Under the pieces are notes generated by a model, which saw only the letters and a list, made by a program, of their open reading frames with translations, was not told the DNA's origin and ran no database searches. From Apostichopus japonicus (Eukaryota > Echinodermata > Holothuroidea > Aspidochirotida > Stichopodidae), in NCBI RefSeq assembly GCF_037975245.1, contig NC_092567.1:16177876-16241875 (forward strand): 64,000 nt of DNA. The letters run 5' to 3'. The position numbers were made by a program, and so were the translations under genes. Shown here piece after piece: positions 1 through 12,010 of the stretch. Every line of letters begins with the position of its first letter. Position 1 is the first letter of the stretch.

Positions 1-1240
1 AGAGAAACCGCATTTCTTTAGGGAGATGTTTCATTCGTCACGTTTCTCATATATGAAACTGAAGACTGGAGGAAGTCTTTAGTGGAAATGAGCTGGTGAT
101 TTTATGTTTTAATATGTCATAATACTGGTATTTGTTTATTGGACTGTCGACATTTAAATTGAAAAGGAGACAGAAAACCAAGAGAATTAAATTACATTGC
201 CCCCGCCATCCCAAAGTGAAATATGACATCACACACTGACAAACAACTAGCTCGATGCCACGACTTTTGAAAACCAATTAACACCCGTGCCGTGCAAGAT
301 ACTGGTCTTTTATATTTAAGGGATAAGTTTATCACAAAGACCTCCGTTATATAAGTTTTTTATGATGGTTTAGGATTCCTTCCCTTTAATACTAAGGTAT
401 GGTTAAACTAACACTTAAAATGGCTTGAATTAATTAACCTTGGTCTAGGTATTACAGTCTTCGCGGTCACATTTCAAGTTTGAGTGATTTATTCATTATT
501 TTTATACCAGTTACACCCATGGTCATCATTGTCCTGACTTACACCACCTGTTTCCTTATTTACACATAGCTCTAAGTAACTATACCGTCACTGATTCAGT
601 AGAGAAATAGCGGTATTCCAGTCTACTGTCTATGGCTTCTCGCGCAACAGGTACAAGCATCGAATGTACTGCAATCATAACACTAGGCTACTTTTCAGGA
701 ATATTATTGTTGACCCACTGGTCATTCTGTTTACATGAGTTATGCTATCGTGTATGAAATGCTGCATTAATCATTTAAAAGATGAGGTGGAAGTATTAAA
801 CATATTACCTTTCCATAATCCTGGGTGTTTTCAAGTGGCAGTTTGTTGGTTCTCTAATAAGTATAACATGGTTGTTATATTCGGCTTGTTCCAGAGTGTA
901 ATAATCGTCGTTATGAAAAATCGCATAGACCTTAGACAAATTGTGTAACTAAATGGTTATAATCACGAAAGTATTTGTCACCATGTGAAAAGGAGAGTGG
1001 GCTATAGGTAGCATTCGTCAAAAAACCAGTCAAAAATAACGTTAGAACTATACAGGTTTAGAAGTTCTAACCCGGCTAAATCGATTCTCCAATCTTGAAA
1101 TAGGTAAGAGCAATATTTAACTCAATTTCGCCAAAATTACACATTCGCCACTATGCGAAAACGGGGACGATTTGATCCACTAGAAACCCGGCAAAAACCA
1201 GTCTCAAGACATGATGTTACTAAGTAAAGTATTATAGGTG
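1..1240. other. No gene recognised
   Basis: AT-rich sequence with only short open frames. I see no supported exon, RNA gene or element end. Confidence 0.4.
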
Positions 1241-1608
1241 TTACGAGAGCCCATTGTAGCCTAACGCTAGTCACTGCTAGTGAGGAACCTAATGTTATAA
1301 TATAGAAAGTATTTGAAATGGCCTACGTGACAAATCAATATTTGAGAAATTAGGTCGGGTTACCGTGTCAGAATGTTATTTATGTAATGAGCAATACACG
1401 ATTGTTCTGGTATATTCCTTATGATGGCACGCTGGTCTCGGTTCCCGTGGTTTACGTGAAATCCCGTTGTACGTTGTAAACGTATCTTCGTGGATTCTCT
1501 GGAATGTTCGCGAGATATGCAAAGGACTTCCGGGAACGGAGAAACTGGGTCGAATTGTTACTCAGGTGCATCGAGAAAGATCTAGATGATTCTTGACATA
1601 GCGAATCG

Positions 1609-1644
1609 TATAAAAACCCGCCCAGATCGGAAAGTTTCTCAGTT
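1609..1644 (+). promoter_or_regulatory. TATA box plus TCAGTT initiator
   Basis: TATAAAA lies at 1609-1615 and a TCAGTT initiator at 1639-1644, putting the predicted start A at 1641, 32 bp from the TATA box. That spacing is normal for RNA polymerase II. About 700 bp of leader-like sequence follows, with no long frame beginning at a good ATG. This fits either an LTR promoter or the promoter of a gene with a long 5' UTR. Confidence 0.5.
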
Positions 1645-2413
1645 TCTGAACGAATACAAGCGACGACACATATTATACCATTCTACTATATATCGTCAGT
1701 GCTCAACTGCCAGTAGTTTCTGAGGGATTGAGATATCGATACCAAGATTGATTCTACACTTCCATTCAGAAGTTTGAAGAGGACTTTGCTGTGAAAACAC
1801 AGTTTTCCAGTCTTTATTTCGGAGAAGGTGAAGAATTTCTGTCTCCGTTGAGGAAGTTCGTTACGCCAGGAGTTGGCGGCTATAAAGCTGAGCTTGGACT
1901 GACTCTGGTAATATTTAGTCGGCGAGAAGTTCGACTTGTGCTTCACTCGATTGTGGCTGGAAGTCCGTCTTCTATTTTGGAGCATCGCCGGAAAGAAGGT
2001 GACTGCTGTTTCTGGGATCGAGAGAAACTTCGTCGAGGACCAGTGAATATCGCGGTACAACGGATCGAGAATCGTCGTCATCAAGGTCGTGGCCGCTGAG
2101 GGATATCGCCGTTGGAAGAGACCAGCGTGTTTTTAAGTGTATCCTGTTTTGTGAAGTTTGTGAGTAATTTTCGATATATTTGTAATCACCACTTGTTTTT
2201 GTTGGTTCAAACTCCATTGTTCAATATAGTTTACGTTCTCATTCAAATTCTCTAGACTCGTCAATTTGTCTGTGTTCCTCCCAGAAACGAACCCAGGCTC
2301 GTGTCTCGTTAAAAATTAATTATCGAGACCTCTCGCATTCCAACGTAACGCAGGTGATCAGCTATCCTGGTTTGCAGTCTAACAATGCATGTACCAACTA
2401 GAAATTCAAGAGT

Positions 2414-2782
2414 TTGTATACCTCCTGCCGAGGTCGTTCCCAGAATATTAAGGAAACAAGAAGTGACTTCTCCGCATGTACATTGGAAGAGGCGGAGCAC
2501 GATATTATTTTGGAAGAGAGAAGAATCCCAGTGGAGCCAGAAGCTGCAACCCTACCAACAGGGACACCGTCTACACCGGCACCCCGATTCCCAAAGACTG
2601 AGCCGACATCAATAGGCCCTGTGCTGAGATCACGAGTACGACACCCAGTACAACCAACTAGACATTCCGCAAGATTGCGCAAAGGTGTGTCACATGCTCA
2701 CAAGCAAACCAATGCAAGGTTACTAACCCTTCCTGGGAAGAGAAAGCTAATATTTTATTTTCACGTAGAAATCTCCCAATAG
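2414..2782 (+). CDS. Retroelement polyprotein-tail-like ORF
   Basis: The frame encodes 122 residues. The middle is rich in Pro, Thr and Glu. A basic segment with alternating Arg and Ser (around residues 70-90, with RSRVRHP and RHSARLRKG) resembles the basic tails after integrase in Ty3-type polyproteins. No catalytic motif is present, so function cannot be assigned. A possible splice donor (gcaaag then gtgtgt) lies inside the basic segment, so the true 3' end may differ. The AATAAA at 3202 could end this transcript. It is either a degraded retroelement end or an exon of an unknown gene. Confidence 0.25.
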   Translation: MYTSCRGRSQNIKETRSDFSACTLEEAEHDIILEERRIPVEPEAATLPTGTPSTPAPRFPKTEPTSIGPVLRSRVRHPVQPTRHSARLRKGVSHAHKQTNARLLTLPGKRKLIFYFHVEISQ

Positions 2783-3201
2783 AGTTTTCTAAGGCTATTT
2801 GCTCTTTGGTAGCCAATGTTTAATTATTGCAGATGAAAAGTTTTGATATATAAGTACTTGTCTGTTACAGTATGCTACACTGGGCACAAAGAGGCGTTGA
2901 GTAAATTACTTACATTTCACGTCATTTAATTCATATGATTACAAGGTAATATGATGTTTTGTGTGTTGAAACAGATAATACCAATCACTACTATTTGTGG
3001 TCGAGTAATCCAGTTATATCAATTGTACATGTTGTGAACTTTAGGAGTCTATTTTTTCTGTGAAATTTAATGAGGGAAACACGTTCTCCTTGATTGAAAT
3101 AGTGAACGTTATGGTGGAATATACTCCTATGTAGTGCTATTTTTAACGTTTTGATATATTGTTTTCATTTACTATGAGTGTTATAAATTGATTTATGACA
3201 T

Positions 3202-3207
3202 AATAAA
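3202..3207 (+). terminator. Poly(A) signal AATAAA
   Basis: A canonical AATAAA is followed within 10-40 bp by GT-rich sequence (gtgtgttttatttg, then tgttccgttgtttggtg). This is the usual arrangement of a functional cleavage and polyadenylation site on the plus strand. Confidence 0.45.
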
Positions 3208-3239
3208 GTGTGTTTTATTTGCACCAAGTGTTCCGTTGT

Positions 3240-4190
3240 TTGGTGAAATGGAATCAGAAATGACGTCAGTGTAAACAGGTGTGGATAGTTAAATTTCATT
3301 TAATATCGTATATGAACATTCGTGTTTTTGTTTATTATTTATTTAGATCTCTTCGAAAGTCACACTTATGATGACTTATTATAAGGTGAAATGTCAGGCG
3401 CCATTTCCAGTGAAAGTGTAACCAGAAGAAAACTTGGTTACGGTTCTGTTGTTTAGGTTAATCATTTTCTTTCATTTTCCTATATTTGTTTTTATTCATT
3501 TGATCATTCCCTTTCACTTACTTATTTTATTTGTATTCATTTGATAACACATAACATTTAGATTGGGGAGTTCCCTAAATTGTCACTTTGATTGCTAACT
3601 ACTACATGACAACAGTTCGTGGTCAGGTGGCTCTGTGTGTCCTGTCTTATATTTAAATGGGGGTATTTGTTTTGTGTGATCCTTATTTTCTAGTGATTCA
3701 TGTACTGGCTCCAAGTATCTACCACTTGATAGAACTGTGGGTAAAATAGACAGAAATAGCTGTTTGTCATGGTTAGGTAAGAATGTCTTGGTGATGTTCT
3801 TATAGGACGTAAGAGCTCTGAGAAGATCTGTAGGTAACTTATTTATATCATTTATATAATTTTACATTTTTCTTAAAGTATAAGTGACCCCATTGCTTTT
3901 TTTAATAAACGATTCATGTGCATAGTATACCTACTATTTTGCCTTAAAATATATATTTTTGTGTGAGAGTTCCGCCTTTTCATGCTGTTCCCATGATCTC
4001 TAGGTCAATCGGTCTAACCCTCATGGGAAGTTGCCACTTGTAATTCTCTCCGACATATATTAATGCCTGGTCACTGTGTTGTTTGGCCTGCTTAATAAGT
4101 AAAACGTGAGCCAAACACGAAGATTACAATTGTCAGAGTATATTCTCAAGATTCTGAAGAAAAAACCCAAATTACACTTACTTACAGCTA
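3240..4190. other. No gene recognised
   Basis: AT-rich intergenic-looking DNA with no supported exon or repeat. Confidence 0.4.
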
Positions 4191-4199
4191 AGCCTATGA

Positions 4200-5150
4200 A
4201 AAACAAACCAAACAATTTTTGGCATGAATATCTTTCTTTCATTTAAAAACCACAACTTCTTCTCCACGGAACCAAAATTTCAGTCCTTTGTACAGATGAT
4301 TGAATTTGTTTGAAAGCAAATCAATCATAAAAATCTACCACAAGTATAGAGTTAACAACATTTCCATTAAAGAGAATTTCTTGCTAAAAATAGTCAAAGG
4401 TGATTTCCAAATTTGATTGGCTAATAGCCCTTACAATTGACATGTCACTACAGGCTTACGTTGCGCACACGCCAATGTTTGTCAGGAGTCATTATAACTG
4501 AGCATTGTGCGTTCATGTAGAAGTGAATTTCATGGAGGGCTATAGGGACATTCTGCCTACTAATAGCAAAACATACTAACTGCAAGTTAGCGATCAGAAG
4601 GAGTGGACATACAGCTATAGTGTAGGATTTTCCCCTCATTACTTAACACTAAAATGTGATTTATTTTATACGTTGTTCTTAATATATGAATGGTGGGGGG
4701 GGGGGGCAGGTAGGTAGAGGCGGTGGCGATACCAACAAGACACTATCACTTTTGGGGGCAGATTTTGATTTTAATGAAAATGGATTTTCCGAGTTTGTTC
4801 GGAGTGTTGAACACTAACGGCAAATGCTAGTTGTCTGTCGGACAACCTAAGCAATGTTTTGGGTTGTTCGACGTGAGTTTTGGTCGTCTCGAACGATTGT
4901 ACGACCGTTAAGTTTGAGCACTTTTTGTACAGATGATTGAATTTAACTGATAGCAAATAAATCATTACATCAACCGCCAACACAGAGTCTACAACATTTA
5001 CATTACATAAATGTTCATACTAAAAATAGTCAATGGTGGTTTCCAAATTTCCCATGATTTGATTGGCTAATAGCCCTTTCCTTGGTCTGCAAGTATTCTT
5101 GCACATATAGTGTTCAATGAACACAAAGGGCGTTGGTTAAATGCAGCTAC
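4200..5150 (+). repeat. Duplicated block edge, two internal copies
   Basis: Sequence at 4270-4435 (acagatgattgaatttg ... gattggctaatagccctta) recurs at 4920-5095, and again more distantly at 63540-63860. The copies share the order of several short blocks, including tttccaaatttc, gattggctaatag and gtctgcaag. No protein is encoded. It appears to be the upstream border of a larger duplicated block. Confidence 0.6.
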
Positions 5151-5159
5151 TTGTAACTA

Positions 5160-6650
5160 TGGTTACTACTCTACATCATCTACGTGAGTCATAGTTGATT
5201 ATTTGCTAGCTGAGTTTCTATTGGACTACCCAGTTGAATAGTATAATGATGTAAGGATCTAACTGTATATCATTGGTTAATACAATCTTAATTGTTCTCA
5301 GGTGACCGTTGATTGGCTAGGTCAATATTGTCAACACCTTGAACTGTGATCTAAATTCAGTATAAAATAATGAGCAGCAGACAAGTGTTGTCCATTATTC
5401 TTCGATTTGCTTTGGTATCGTTCTGACTTCTTTCTGTACTGGCAAAATTCTCCCATTTCCTTGTTATTCCAGGTTGCAATTTCGGTGTGAACATCATTGA
5501 ACCAGGTTAAATTCTCCCAAGTTGCATTGGCAGGCTATGTTTGGTGAGTACCATTGATATTGTCGTCTTGTGGATCCGTTTTATGTGTGATTGCATTAAA
5601 ATTAAGAGCATCCAGGGGTCCCATTCATATATAGGACGTTTGAAACATAATTACCCATTAACTTCTCTATTTTCTCTTACCGGACATCTGTAAAATTTTA
5701 TCATTTGCGTTTCTCTATTTAAAGTATAATAGATTAGCTTAAATAAATTTGAAATAACTGTTGTTAAGATAACAGTTCGAAAGATGAAATTCCCTCTAAA
5801 TGTTGTGGTATTAAAATTATCCGAACTCTGAATATGTTATGCCGAATGAGAAAAATCATCAGTATAGAGCTTCGTAAATTATAAGTACTGGACTATATAT
5901 AGTCTAACACACAGTCCCGAACGTCTATTCTTCAGATGTATCACAGAAGTAATTCAGAAAAACTAAAAGTCTTATTGCCTCAAATTATACCCTATATTAT
6001 GTCGTACACACATTATGTTGAACATAAACATTAATACCTTCACCGAGAAGCCGACGACATCATATTAGCTTCAAAGAAGCATTCCAGAGATCGATCATTA
6101 TTTAAAGGTGAAGTTTTGAAACCAACAGATTTATAGAAGCATTGAAAAATCCTCTGAATAAATTCCATAACCATTGGGTGTGTTCCACTCAAACAACAAG
6201 AAATTTTACTTTCACTGTCTAAGAAATCAAAACAAAAATTTACAGATACAAAGTATTTGGTAAATTTAAATAAATATATAAGTAAATGCAATTGGGTAAT
6301 AGCTTAGCCGGTTAATAATCAGCCCAAAATTCTGCAAACAAAGGCCTCCGCACCAGAAGAAAAAAAAACACAAGTAAACACATATATATTAAAAGATCAA
6401 TATAACGTTTACTGTTCACGTAGCTAACTCTCCGATATTTTATCACTCCCACCTGATCTAGCTTATTTAAGTAATGGCTAAATGTGTACCTATTTATTTC
6501 TATTTAAATTTCTACCTAAGAGGACTTTTCTCCAGTCACAAAGTACCCACAGAAGTTCATTTGGTAAAGATGTCTAAACCCTCATCCATAAGTGAAATTT
6601 CTATTTGACCAGGCATTTGGGATCTAATTTTTTGGGGAGTGTTAATTTTA
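5160..6650 (+). repeat. Old copy of promoter/5'-exon module (unit A0)
   Basis: This is colinear with the units of the 16.7-28.0 kb array but more diverged. It has gctagctgagtttct, a gaccgttgattggctag block, the TATA/exon, a conserved small hairpin (aactgtt/aacagtt near 5745-5772), and a downstream part (6080-6600) matching 26900-27400 best. No conserved reading frame runs through it. Confidence 0.7.
5361..5543 (+). promoter_or_regulatory. TATA promoter and 5' exon, unit A0
   Basis: TATAAAA starts at 5361. The predicted cap A in tccattattc is at 5394, 33 bp downstream. The exon would run 5394-5543 and end at a GTGAGT donor. It is 150 bp, longer than the 112 bp of the best array copies because of small insertions. 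No long open frame begins inside it. Confidence 0.5.
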
Positions 6651-6799
6651 GATCATGCGTAAAATAATTTCCGAATAATTCTTTACAATGGATTGTGATA
6701 ATTTGCTAAATTAAAAATTTTAAGGATTTTTTATCATACGTGTTTTTTTTAGAACTAAGATCGGTATGCCTAACAGGAATGAGTAAGCCATTCAACTAG

Positions 6800-7430
6800 C
6801 CTCTAAAAGGGACTTTGTAATATCTTTTAAGAATTAAGTAGCAAACTGGGGAGTAAGGACTTTCCAGGAATGCCGTAAATTTCTTATTAAAACCTCTCTT
6901 CGATAGCTTTAAAAGATTTATTAAAGCATAACAGTGCAAATTAAATAATTAGATACACATCTTATTGATATTGATAAAAGATATTTTTTCATGTAATTTA
7001 ATAACTTTGTAAACACTAGAACTGTCATAGTAATACAAATATAAGTCGAACAAGTTAAACAAAGATGTAATTGCATGTAATATGTCGCAGAACTGCACCG
7101 TCTGTACTGTATGAGCCTTAAATCCCGGTACGTACATCGAACTACTAAACTACTAACATCATGAAATTCCCACCCCTCAAGAAAATTGTTCTGCCCCCCC
7201 CTCCCAAGTTTGAAAATCCCAGCAAAATTAATTGACGAGGGGATCCCCTCCATTCTTAACATTCTTGCGCTAACACTGATACCGACTATGGTAGACGTCT
7301 GAGAAAATAACAACATTCTAAATCAGAACTATTCGTATTCTACCGATTTGCATCCCAAATATTTTGGAACGTGAGTGTACATGTTGTTAATTCGCAATCG
7401 AAGAATGTTCTGGATTCAGGCTAATACTTC
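6800..7430. other. No gene recognised
   Basis: AT-rich spacer with a short C-run near 7193. No supported feature. Confidence 0.35.
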
Positions 7431-7439
7431 CACAGGTTG

Positions 7440-7712
7440 TGCTGACGTTACCGTTGATTTGGCTGAGATATCCTTCTCGACAGTCTGAAAATTATGAGAT
7501 GAATTCGACATAGACCATATGAGCGGTAGAACAGCATGCAATGTCCTTTATTCATTAAAAGTTAATACCGCTTCGACTTCTTTCAGCTTCGGAAACCATT
7601 ACCAGTTCCATGCACTTGACTTGAATTTTACAAGTGTCGTATGTTGTTTGAAGCTCAAACTAATTTCTTCCACGTTGCATTAGCAAGTTTTATTCGGTAG
7701 GGTAACAACACG
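7440..7712 (+). repeat. Decayed promoter/exon module
   Basis: This aligns to the core module (atgagatgaattc, tgtccttattatt-like block, gacttctttc, aatttcttccacgttgcattagcaag). The TATA box is destroyed (gacatagacc in place of agtataaacc) and the donor is weakened to gtaggg. It looks like a dead copy. Confidence 0.5.
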
Positions 7713-8159
7713 TATAATTTTGGTATCCGTAGTTGTCGACCAGTTGTACGTGGTCTAAAGGTTGTCACTTGATGCTATATTCGGCCTAAGAGAATTTGTG
7801 ATTTTGCTACATGGTCATTACTTATTTTGCCAGTATATTGTTCCAAGCTTTAGTGTATTAAAACTGTTTTTATTTACCAATACATATCTATTATTTCAAA
7901 AACAATTGAAATTTCCCTTCTTCCTTATCGACATATCTCATATTTAGATCTATGATATAAAAAATCGTTATTTCATCATTCGTCAAGTTAGTTAAATGTA
8001 AGAAATTGTCAAACTTCGTAACTATGATGTGCTAACGCTACATTTTAAACCTTTCAGCTTGATGACATTCTACATGAAAGTTTTGTCCTAATCATACCTT
8101 TTATAGTGTGGTATTTTGGAATACCTCTGAGTCAATGCAAACCGTCAGAAGTATAGAAA

Positions 8160-8211
8160 AATATAGACATTATAATGTCTATATTATTTTCATCATTGTA
8201 ATGATGAAAAT
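8160..8211. repeat. Two abutting perfect palindromes
   Basis: 8160-8185 is a perfect 26-bp palindrome (arm aatatagacat, centre tata). 8186-8211 is a perfect inverted repeat with 12-bp arms (attttcatcatt) and a 2-nt spacer. The second starts on the base after the first ends. They could form a double cruciform or RNA hairpins, or mark the end of a small element. Confidence 0.8.
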
Positions 8212-8854
8212 TTACGTTTTTTTCTGCTAAGATAATTCTACATCGTAATTTTTCAAATTTCCTTTGTACTACAATTTTGCTGTTTCATTTTTGGATTGCT
8301 TCTTATTTCTACGTACCAGACTGCTGTGGCCTCAGTTTACGCATTGCGTAAAAAGGAAAATACCGTTAAACCCATCAACAAAAATACAAGAAAGAAAAAA
8401 AAAAAGAGTTTAAAACAACTTTACCTCTTCCTAAAATTTATTTAAGTTGATCAAAACAGTGAATGAAATAGCAGCATTCGTGAAGATTTCCCTTACCTCT
8501 GTTACCCTTGAATGTTCCTTATCAGGCGAATAACAGTAAAGAGGCTTTCTTGTTTTGTAATAACGAATGTTCACGTACCCATTGTACGCAAAAACGAATG
8601 TTTACCGTGTACTGTGTGCGGTTGTCTAAGGTCAGGAGTTCACTACGGCGTTTGTAGACTAGACAACAAGAGGCTATGAAACGATAGCAGCGTCAGTAAC
8701 GTTACAGTAAAGATTTGAAAACACTCGGAAAACAGCGATTGACGCTAAGTTAAGACTATTCGGATACGTCATTCTGTTCGCGTCTATTTTTTATTGGTGA
8801 CTGCAGGCTGCAAGTCACCATTGTTGACAGCTTAAGGGATCCTTTGACATCGTT

Positions 8855-9920
8855 CTTGACGAACAGGTTGTGTTTTATCCCTACAGACCAGGCCAGGTAA
8901 TATTAGATTCGTGTGTTACAATATACTAAATAATTTTCAGAATAGAGGTTAACTTTTAGGCTGATTGCCTATGCTTCTTATTTTCAATTATATAACGAGT
9001 TAATTTCTCAGTAACTCAGTAGATCAGTAATTGGTATTTCAATTGTCACTTAGGCCTTTAAGTTAGGCAAGATCTCAAAAAGGACGAATCTTGTTCCCTG
9101 GACTGTTGAAGCGTTCAATGACGCATTTTAGTTTACTTGGAATAGGTTGGTGTTTTGAATGAGTTGTTTAACAAGTCAGAACGTCAGGCTTTCCAAGGAT
9201 AACCAACAGGTTAGGCTAGTAAAGTTTTGGTAAGGATCATCGTCGGAAATGATATAAACTTCATAGGCTGGCCACAACTGTTCGTACTGATATCTGATAT
9301 AAGGCAGAAACATTAAGAAGAGACACTGTATGTATGCCATTGTTCCCGAGGATACCCGAGTTGACTTTTTTCTTATCAGGTTTGGACACAGTAGAGTAGT
9401 CTAATTGAGTTTTGTAGGGACATTTTCATATCAATACATGTAAAATGCTGATGATGCTTCATCTTTTGCCAAATGAAGTTAACAAACAATTTTTACTTTT
9501 GAAATTGTGGACTCGTGGATCTTCCCTGACAGGACTGATTCACAAATAAATGTTATTCTTTTATATGATTGAAGTAAGTCTGTGGGAGGGTAGTGGGAGT
9601 GTGTGTGTGTTTGGGGGGGGGGGGGTGCTACCTGTACTATTTAAACTATTTGAAAGTTCAGAGCAAGGAATATCCATATGTCAATAGATCTTTGGGAAAG
9701 TGCATTGACTTTCAATATATGTTATATGCGATGTGCTTTATCGGTAGCCTACAATGTCCTTATACACATGGAAATTACACTGCACCATCCTTTACACAGA
9801 CGGCACGTTTTCTAAATTGGTGGGTTCCTAGAGATTTGTTCATATTAATCAAGGAAACTATTCGTTATTAAAAAAACTGATGGTCAGGAACGGTCACATG
9901 TCATATCGCCAATCAGACGC
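8855..9920 (+). repeat. Flank duplicate, copy 1
   Basis: Colinear similarity to 28020-28800 runs through blocks such as tttagtttacttggaatagg, gaaacattgtgaagagacac-like sequence, a shared poly(G) run (9617 versus 28506) and ggtcacatgtcatatc. Similarity stops near 9920, where Penelope-like sequence begins. No conserved frame was found. Confidence 0.65.
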
Positions 9921-9929
9921 ATTTCGTCA

Positions 9930-10447
9930 ACCACCCAACCCCCAACCGTAATTTCTACTCACTTCCTCCAGACTCCCCCACTCATGCAGTTTCCACATCC
10001 GCAGGCAATTTCCCTTGCGGTAAACTTCGATGCCATATATGCCATATTACCCCAGGCACCGTGGTCAAGATTCCCAATGTTGACTTTAGTCTAAGACCCC
10101 CCTTCCCTCTCCTGTGATTCTATTCATGTTATTTACATTCTATACTGTGAACTTTGCTAAGAGGGTAATTATGTAGGTGAAACAGGCCCTTGGTTCCGCT
10201 TACGTTTTAATAATGACAAAAAATCTATTCTTGATAATTTTGCAGGATTGACAGTAACCGAACATTTCAATCTTCATAGCCATTCTCTAAAAACCCTAAA
10301 ATGTATTTTAATTGCCTCGAACTTCAAATCAACTACTGAACGTAAACGTAAAGAAATCGATTAGATTTTTTGTATTAAGTCTCACAACACCGGCCTCAAC
10401 AAAGACTTGGGACCCCTTAACAACTATCAGTTCTACAAGCATATGTA
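9930..10447 (+). pseudogene. Penelope-like element, GIY-YIG endonuclease remnant
   Basis: One frame running through 10008-10447 shows the signature of the C-terminal endonuclease of Penelope-like retroelements. There is a Cys cluster (CGKLRCHICH, about 10011-10040), then a GIY-YIG-type YVGETG (about 10170), an HFNLHS block, an RKRKEID segment and a GLNKDLG end. The frame is broken by a TAG inside the RKRKEID region. Sequence between the Cys cluster and YVGETG is shorter than usual and shifted in frame. No reverse transcriptase domain lies upstream, so this is a 5'-truncated dead copy. It sits where similarity to the 28-kb flank ends. Confidence 0.75.
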
Positions 10448-10582
10448 ATCCGTTCTTTGCTCCTTAATACCCTTCCTGTAAAATTGGTTTATTTGGTTTT
10501 AATTCCATCAATGCAACTTACACTTGACGTCATACTTTAATTGTTTTACATTTTGTACTTTTCATTCGGCTGCCAAGTATTG

Positions 10583-10609
10583 CTGACGAAGGTCCCAGGG
10601 GGACCGAAA
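10583..10609 (+). ncRNA. Hammerhead ribozyme-like core
   Basis: CTGACGA (10583-10589) fits the conserved CUGANGA. A perfect 5-bp stem follows (GGTCC/GGACC with loop CAGGG, 10591-10605), then GAAA (10606-10609). These are the hammerhead core and stem II in the right order. It lies about 140 bp past a Penelope-like endonuclease remnant, and such elements are known to carry hammerhead motifs. Stems I and III and the cleavage triplet are not clear by eye, so activity is doubtful. Confidence 0.55.
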
Positions 10610-10707
10610 ATTCCAATATATTTTCTAAAACTTACTACTTTTGTCAATTATGTGTCATATCTTATTTCTCTGGTTTTCTCTAATGATATTTTCTTTTGGA
10701 GTAAACG

Positions 10708-10710
<3 letters not shown>

Positions 10711-10760
<50 letters not shown>

Positions 10761-10811
10761 TATATAAATAGTAGTGGTCCATACTGATAATATAAAAGAT
10801 AAACAAGCGAA

Positions 10812-10892
<81 letters not shown>
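10711..10892. repeat. (TA)n microsatellites
   Basis: Two long TA tracts (about 10711-10761 and 10818-10892) are separated by about 55 bp of unique sequence. Confidence 0.9.
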
Positions 10893-10894
<2 letters not shown>

Positions 10895-10896
<2 letters not shown>

Positions 10897-12010
10897 TCGT
10901 CAAGAAGTAAAGATATTTACGTTCCCATGTTATATCTTACGTGATTTTCCAGAAAAGTATCCATATATAGTGTATATACATGCTGTAAGGCAGTGGACTT
11001 TTCTTTACTTTAGTAGTAGCTAAGAATGAAAATTAAATCAAAAATTGTATTTTTCAACAATTGCTTATCCTTGAACAGGCTGACGAATATAACCGTTGTC
11101 CACTAGTCATCAATAAATAATGCACGTTCTTGTATACTGTCATACTTATTGAATTTATTCTACGTTGAATATCAAAATCCAACCCTTCCGTCTTTTTGTT
11201 TATAAAATAGTACATGAAATTGTGTTAAGGTTAAGCGTTGGGAATCATGTCATATTATTTAGCCGTGGTTAATGGCGTTGCAGGGGGGTGGGGGAGGTGG
11301 ATGTTGCGATGTGTTATGTCGCCTCGGAGCACGTAGCAACATATAAATAATCTAGTTTGCAAATATTTAATCAACAAAAATCGAAGCAGTGCATTGGTCT
11401 AGCGCCATTACTTACATATCATATATGATTATGATGGTACGTACGTATAATACGTGTTGTTATGTTGTTTTGTCCGTTGCTAGGGACCAGTGCCGTGACA
11501 ATAATTTAAGATCAACCAGTGTTGCGAAGGTACAAAGAAATCCTTTATTTGATATAAATAATCCAAAAGTTTCTTTGGCACGGAATGATTTATGTTCATA
11601 ATTGAAAGACTTTGTCAGCAAAACAATAACATAAAATGGTAATTATACGTTATAAAAATTAAAACTTAAAATTCAGGAAATTAATTGATATATATAAGCT
11701 AAACTGGGTTACCGTACGATGCACCTGTCTACTATATATCGTAGTCTTAAATGTTATATTGTCTAGACGATTATAAAAGATTTGAATTTTTTCAAATAAT
11801 TTTTTCGAATAATTGGCAGAGCTCGAAGGACGTGTCAAAAAATATCATTGAGACATTTATTGCGATCCGATACACACAGAGAACAGCGTGTTCTATTAAG
11901 ATTACAGTAAGAACTGACGATATTTGTAATTCCACAAATCCAGTTGTGGTAATTTATCAGATTTTTCATCTCAATCCTGCTTTACTTTGTGTGGTACAAA
12001 ACTTTTAGGC
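10895..12010 (+). repeat. Module D, copy 1
   Basis: Closely similar to 44860-46440. Shared blocks include ctgacgaatataaccg, tgtcgcctcggagcac, tgttgttttgtccgttgc and ttaattgatatatata. Copy 2 holds about 580 bp of extra sequence. A 70-codon frame (11389-11601) persists in both copies across a 9-bp in-frame gap but diverges at its end. Whether D encodes anything is unresolved. Confidence 0.7.

Larger units (their letters stand above)
1240..3240 (+). mobile_element. Possible LTR-retroelement remnant
   Basis: The stretch holds a TATA/initiator promoter (1609-1644), a long leader, a proline- and arginine-rich open frame (2414-2782) and an AATAAA signal (3202). This order is compatible with a collapsed LTR retroelement. 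I could not find a second LTR copy, a primer-binding site or reverse transcriptase motifs. A host gene with a short final exon is an alternative. Confidence 0.25.
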
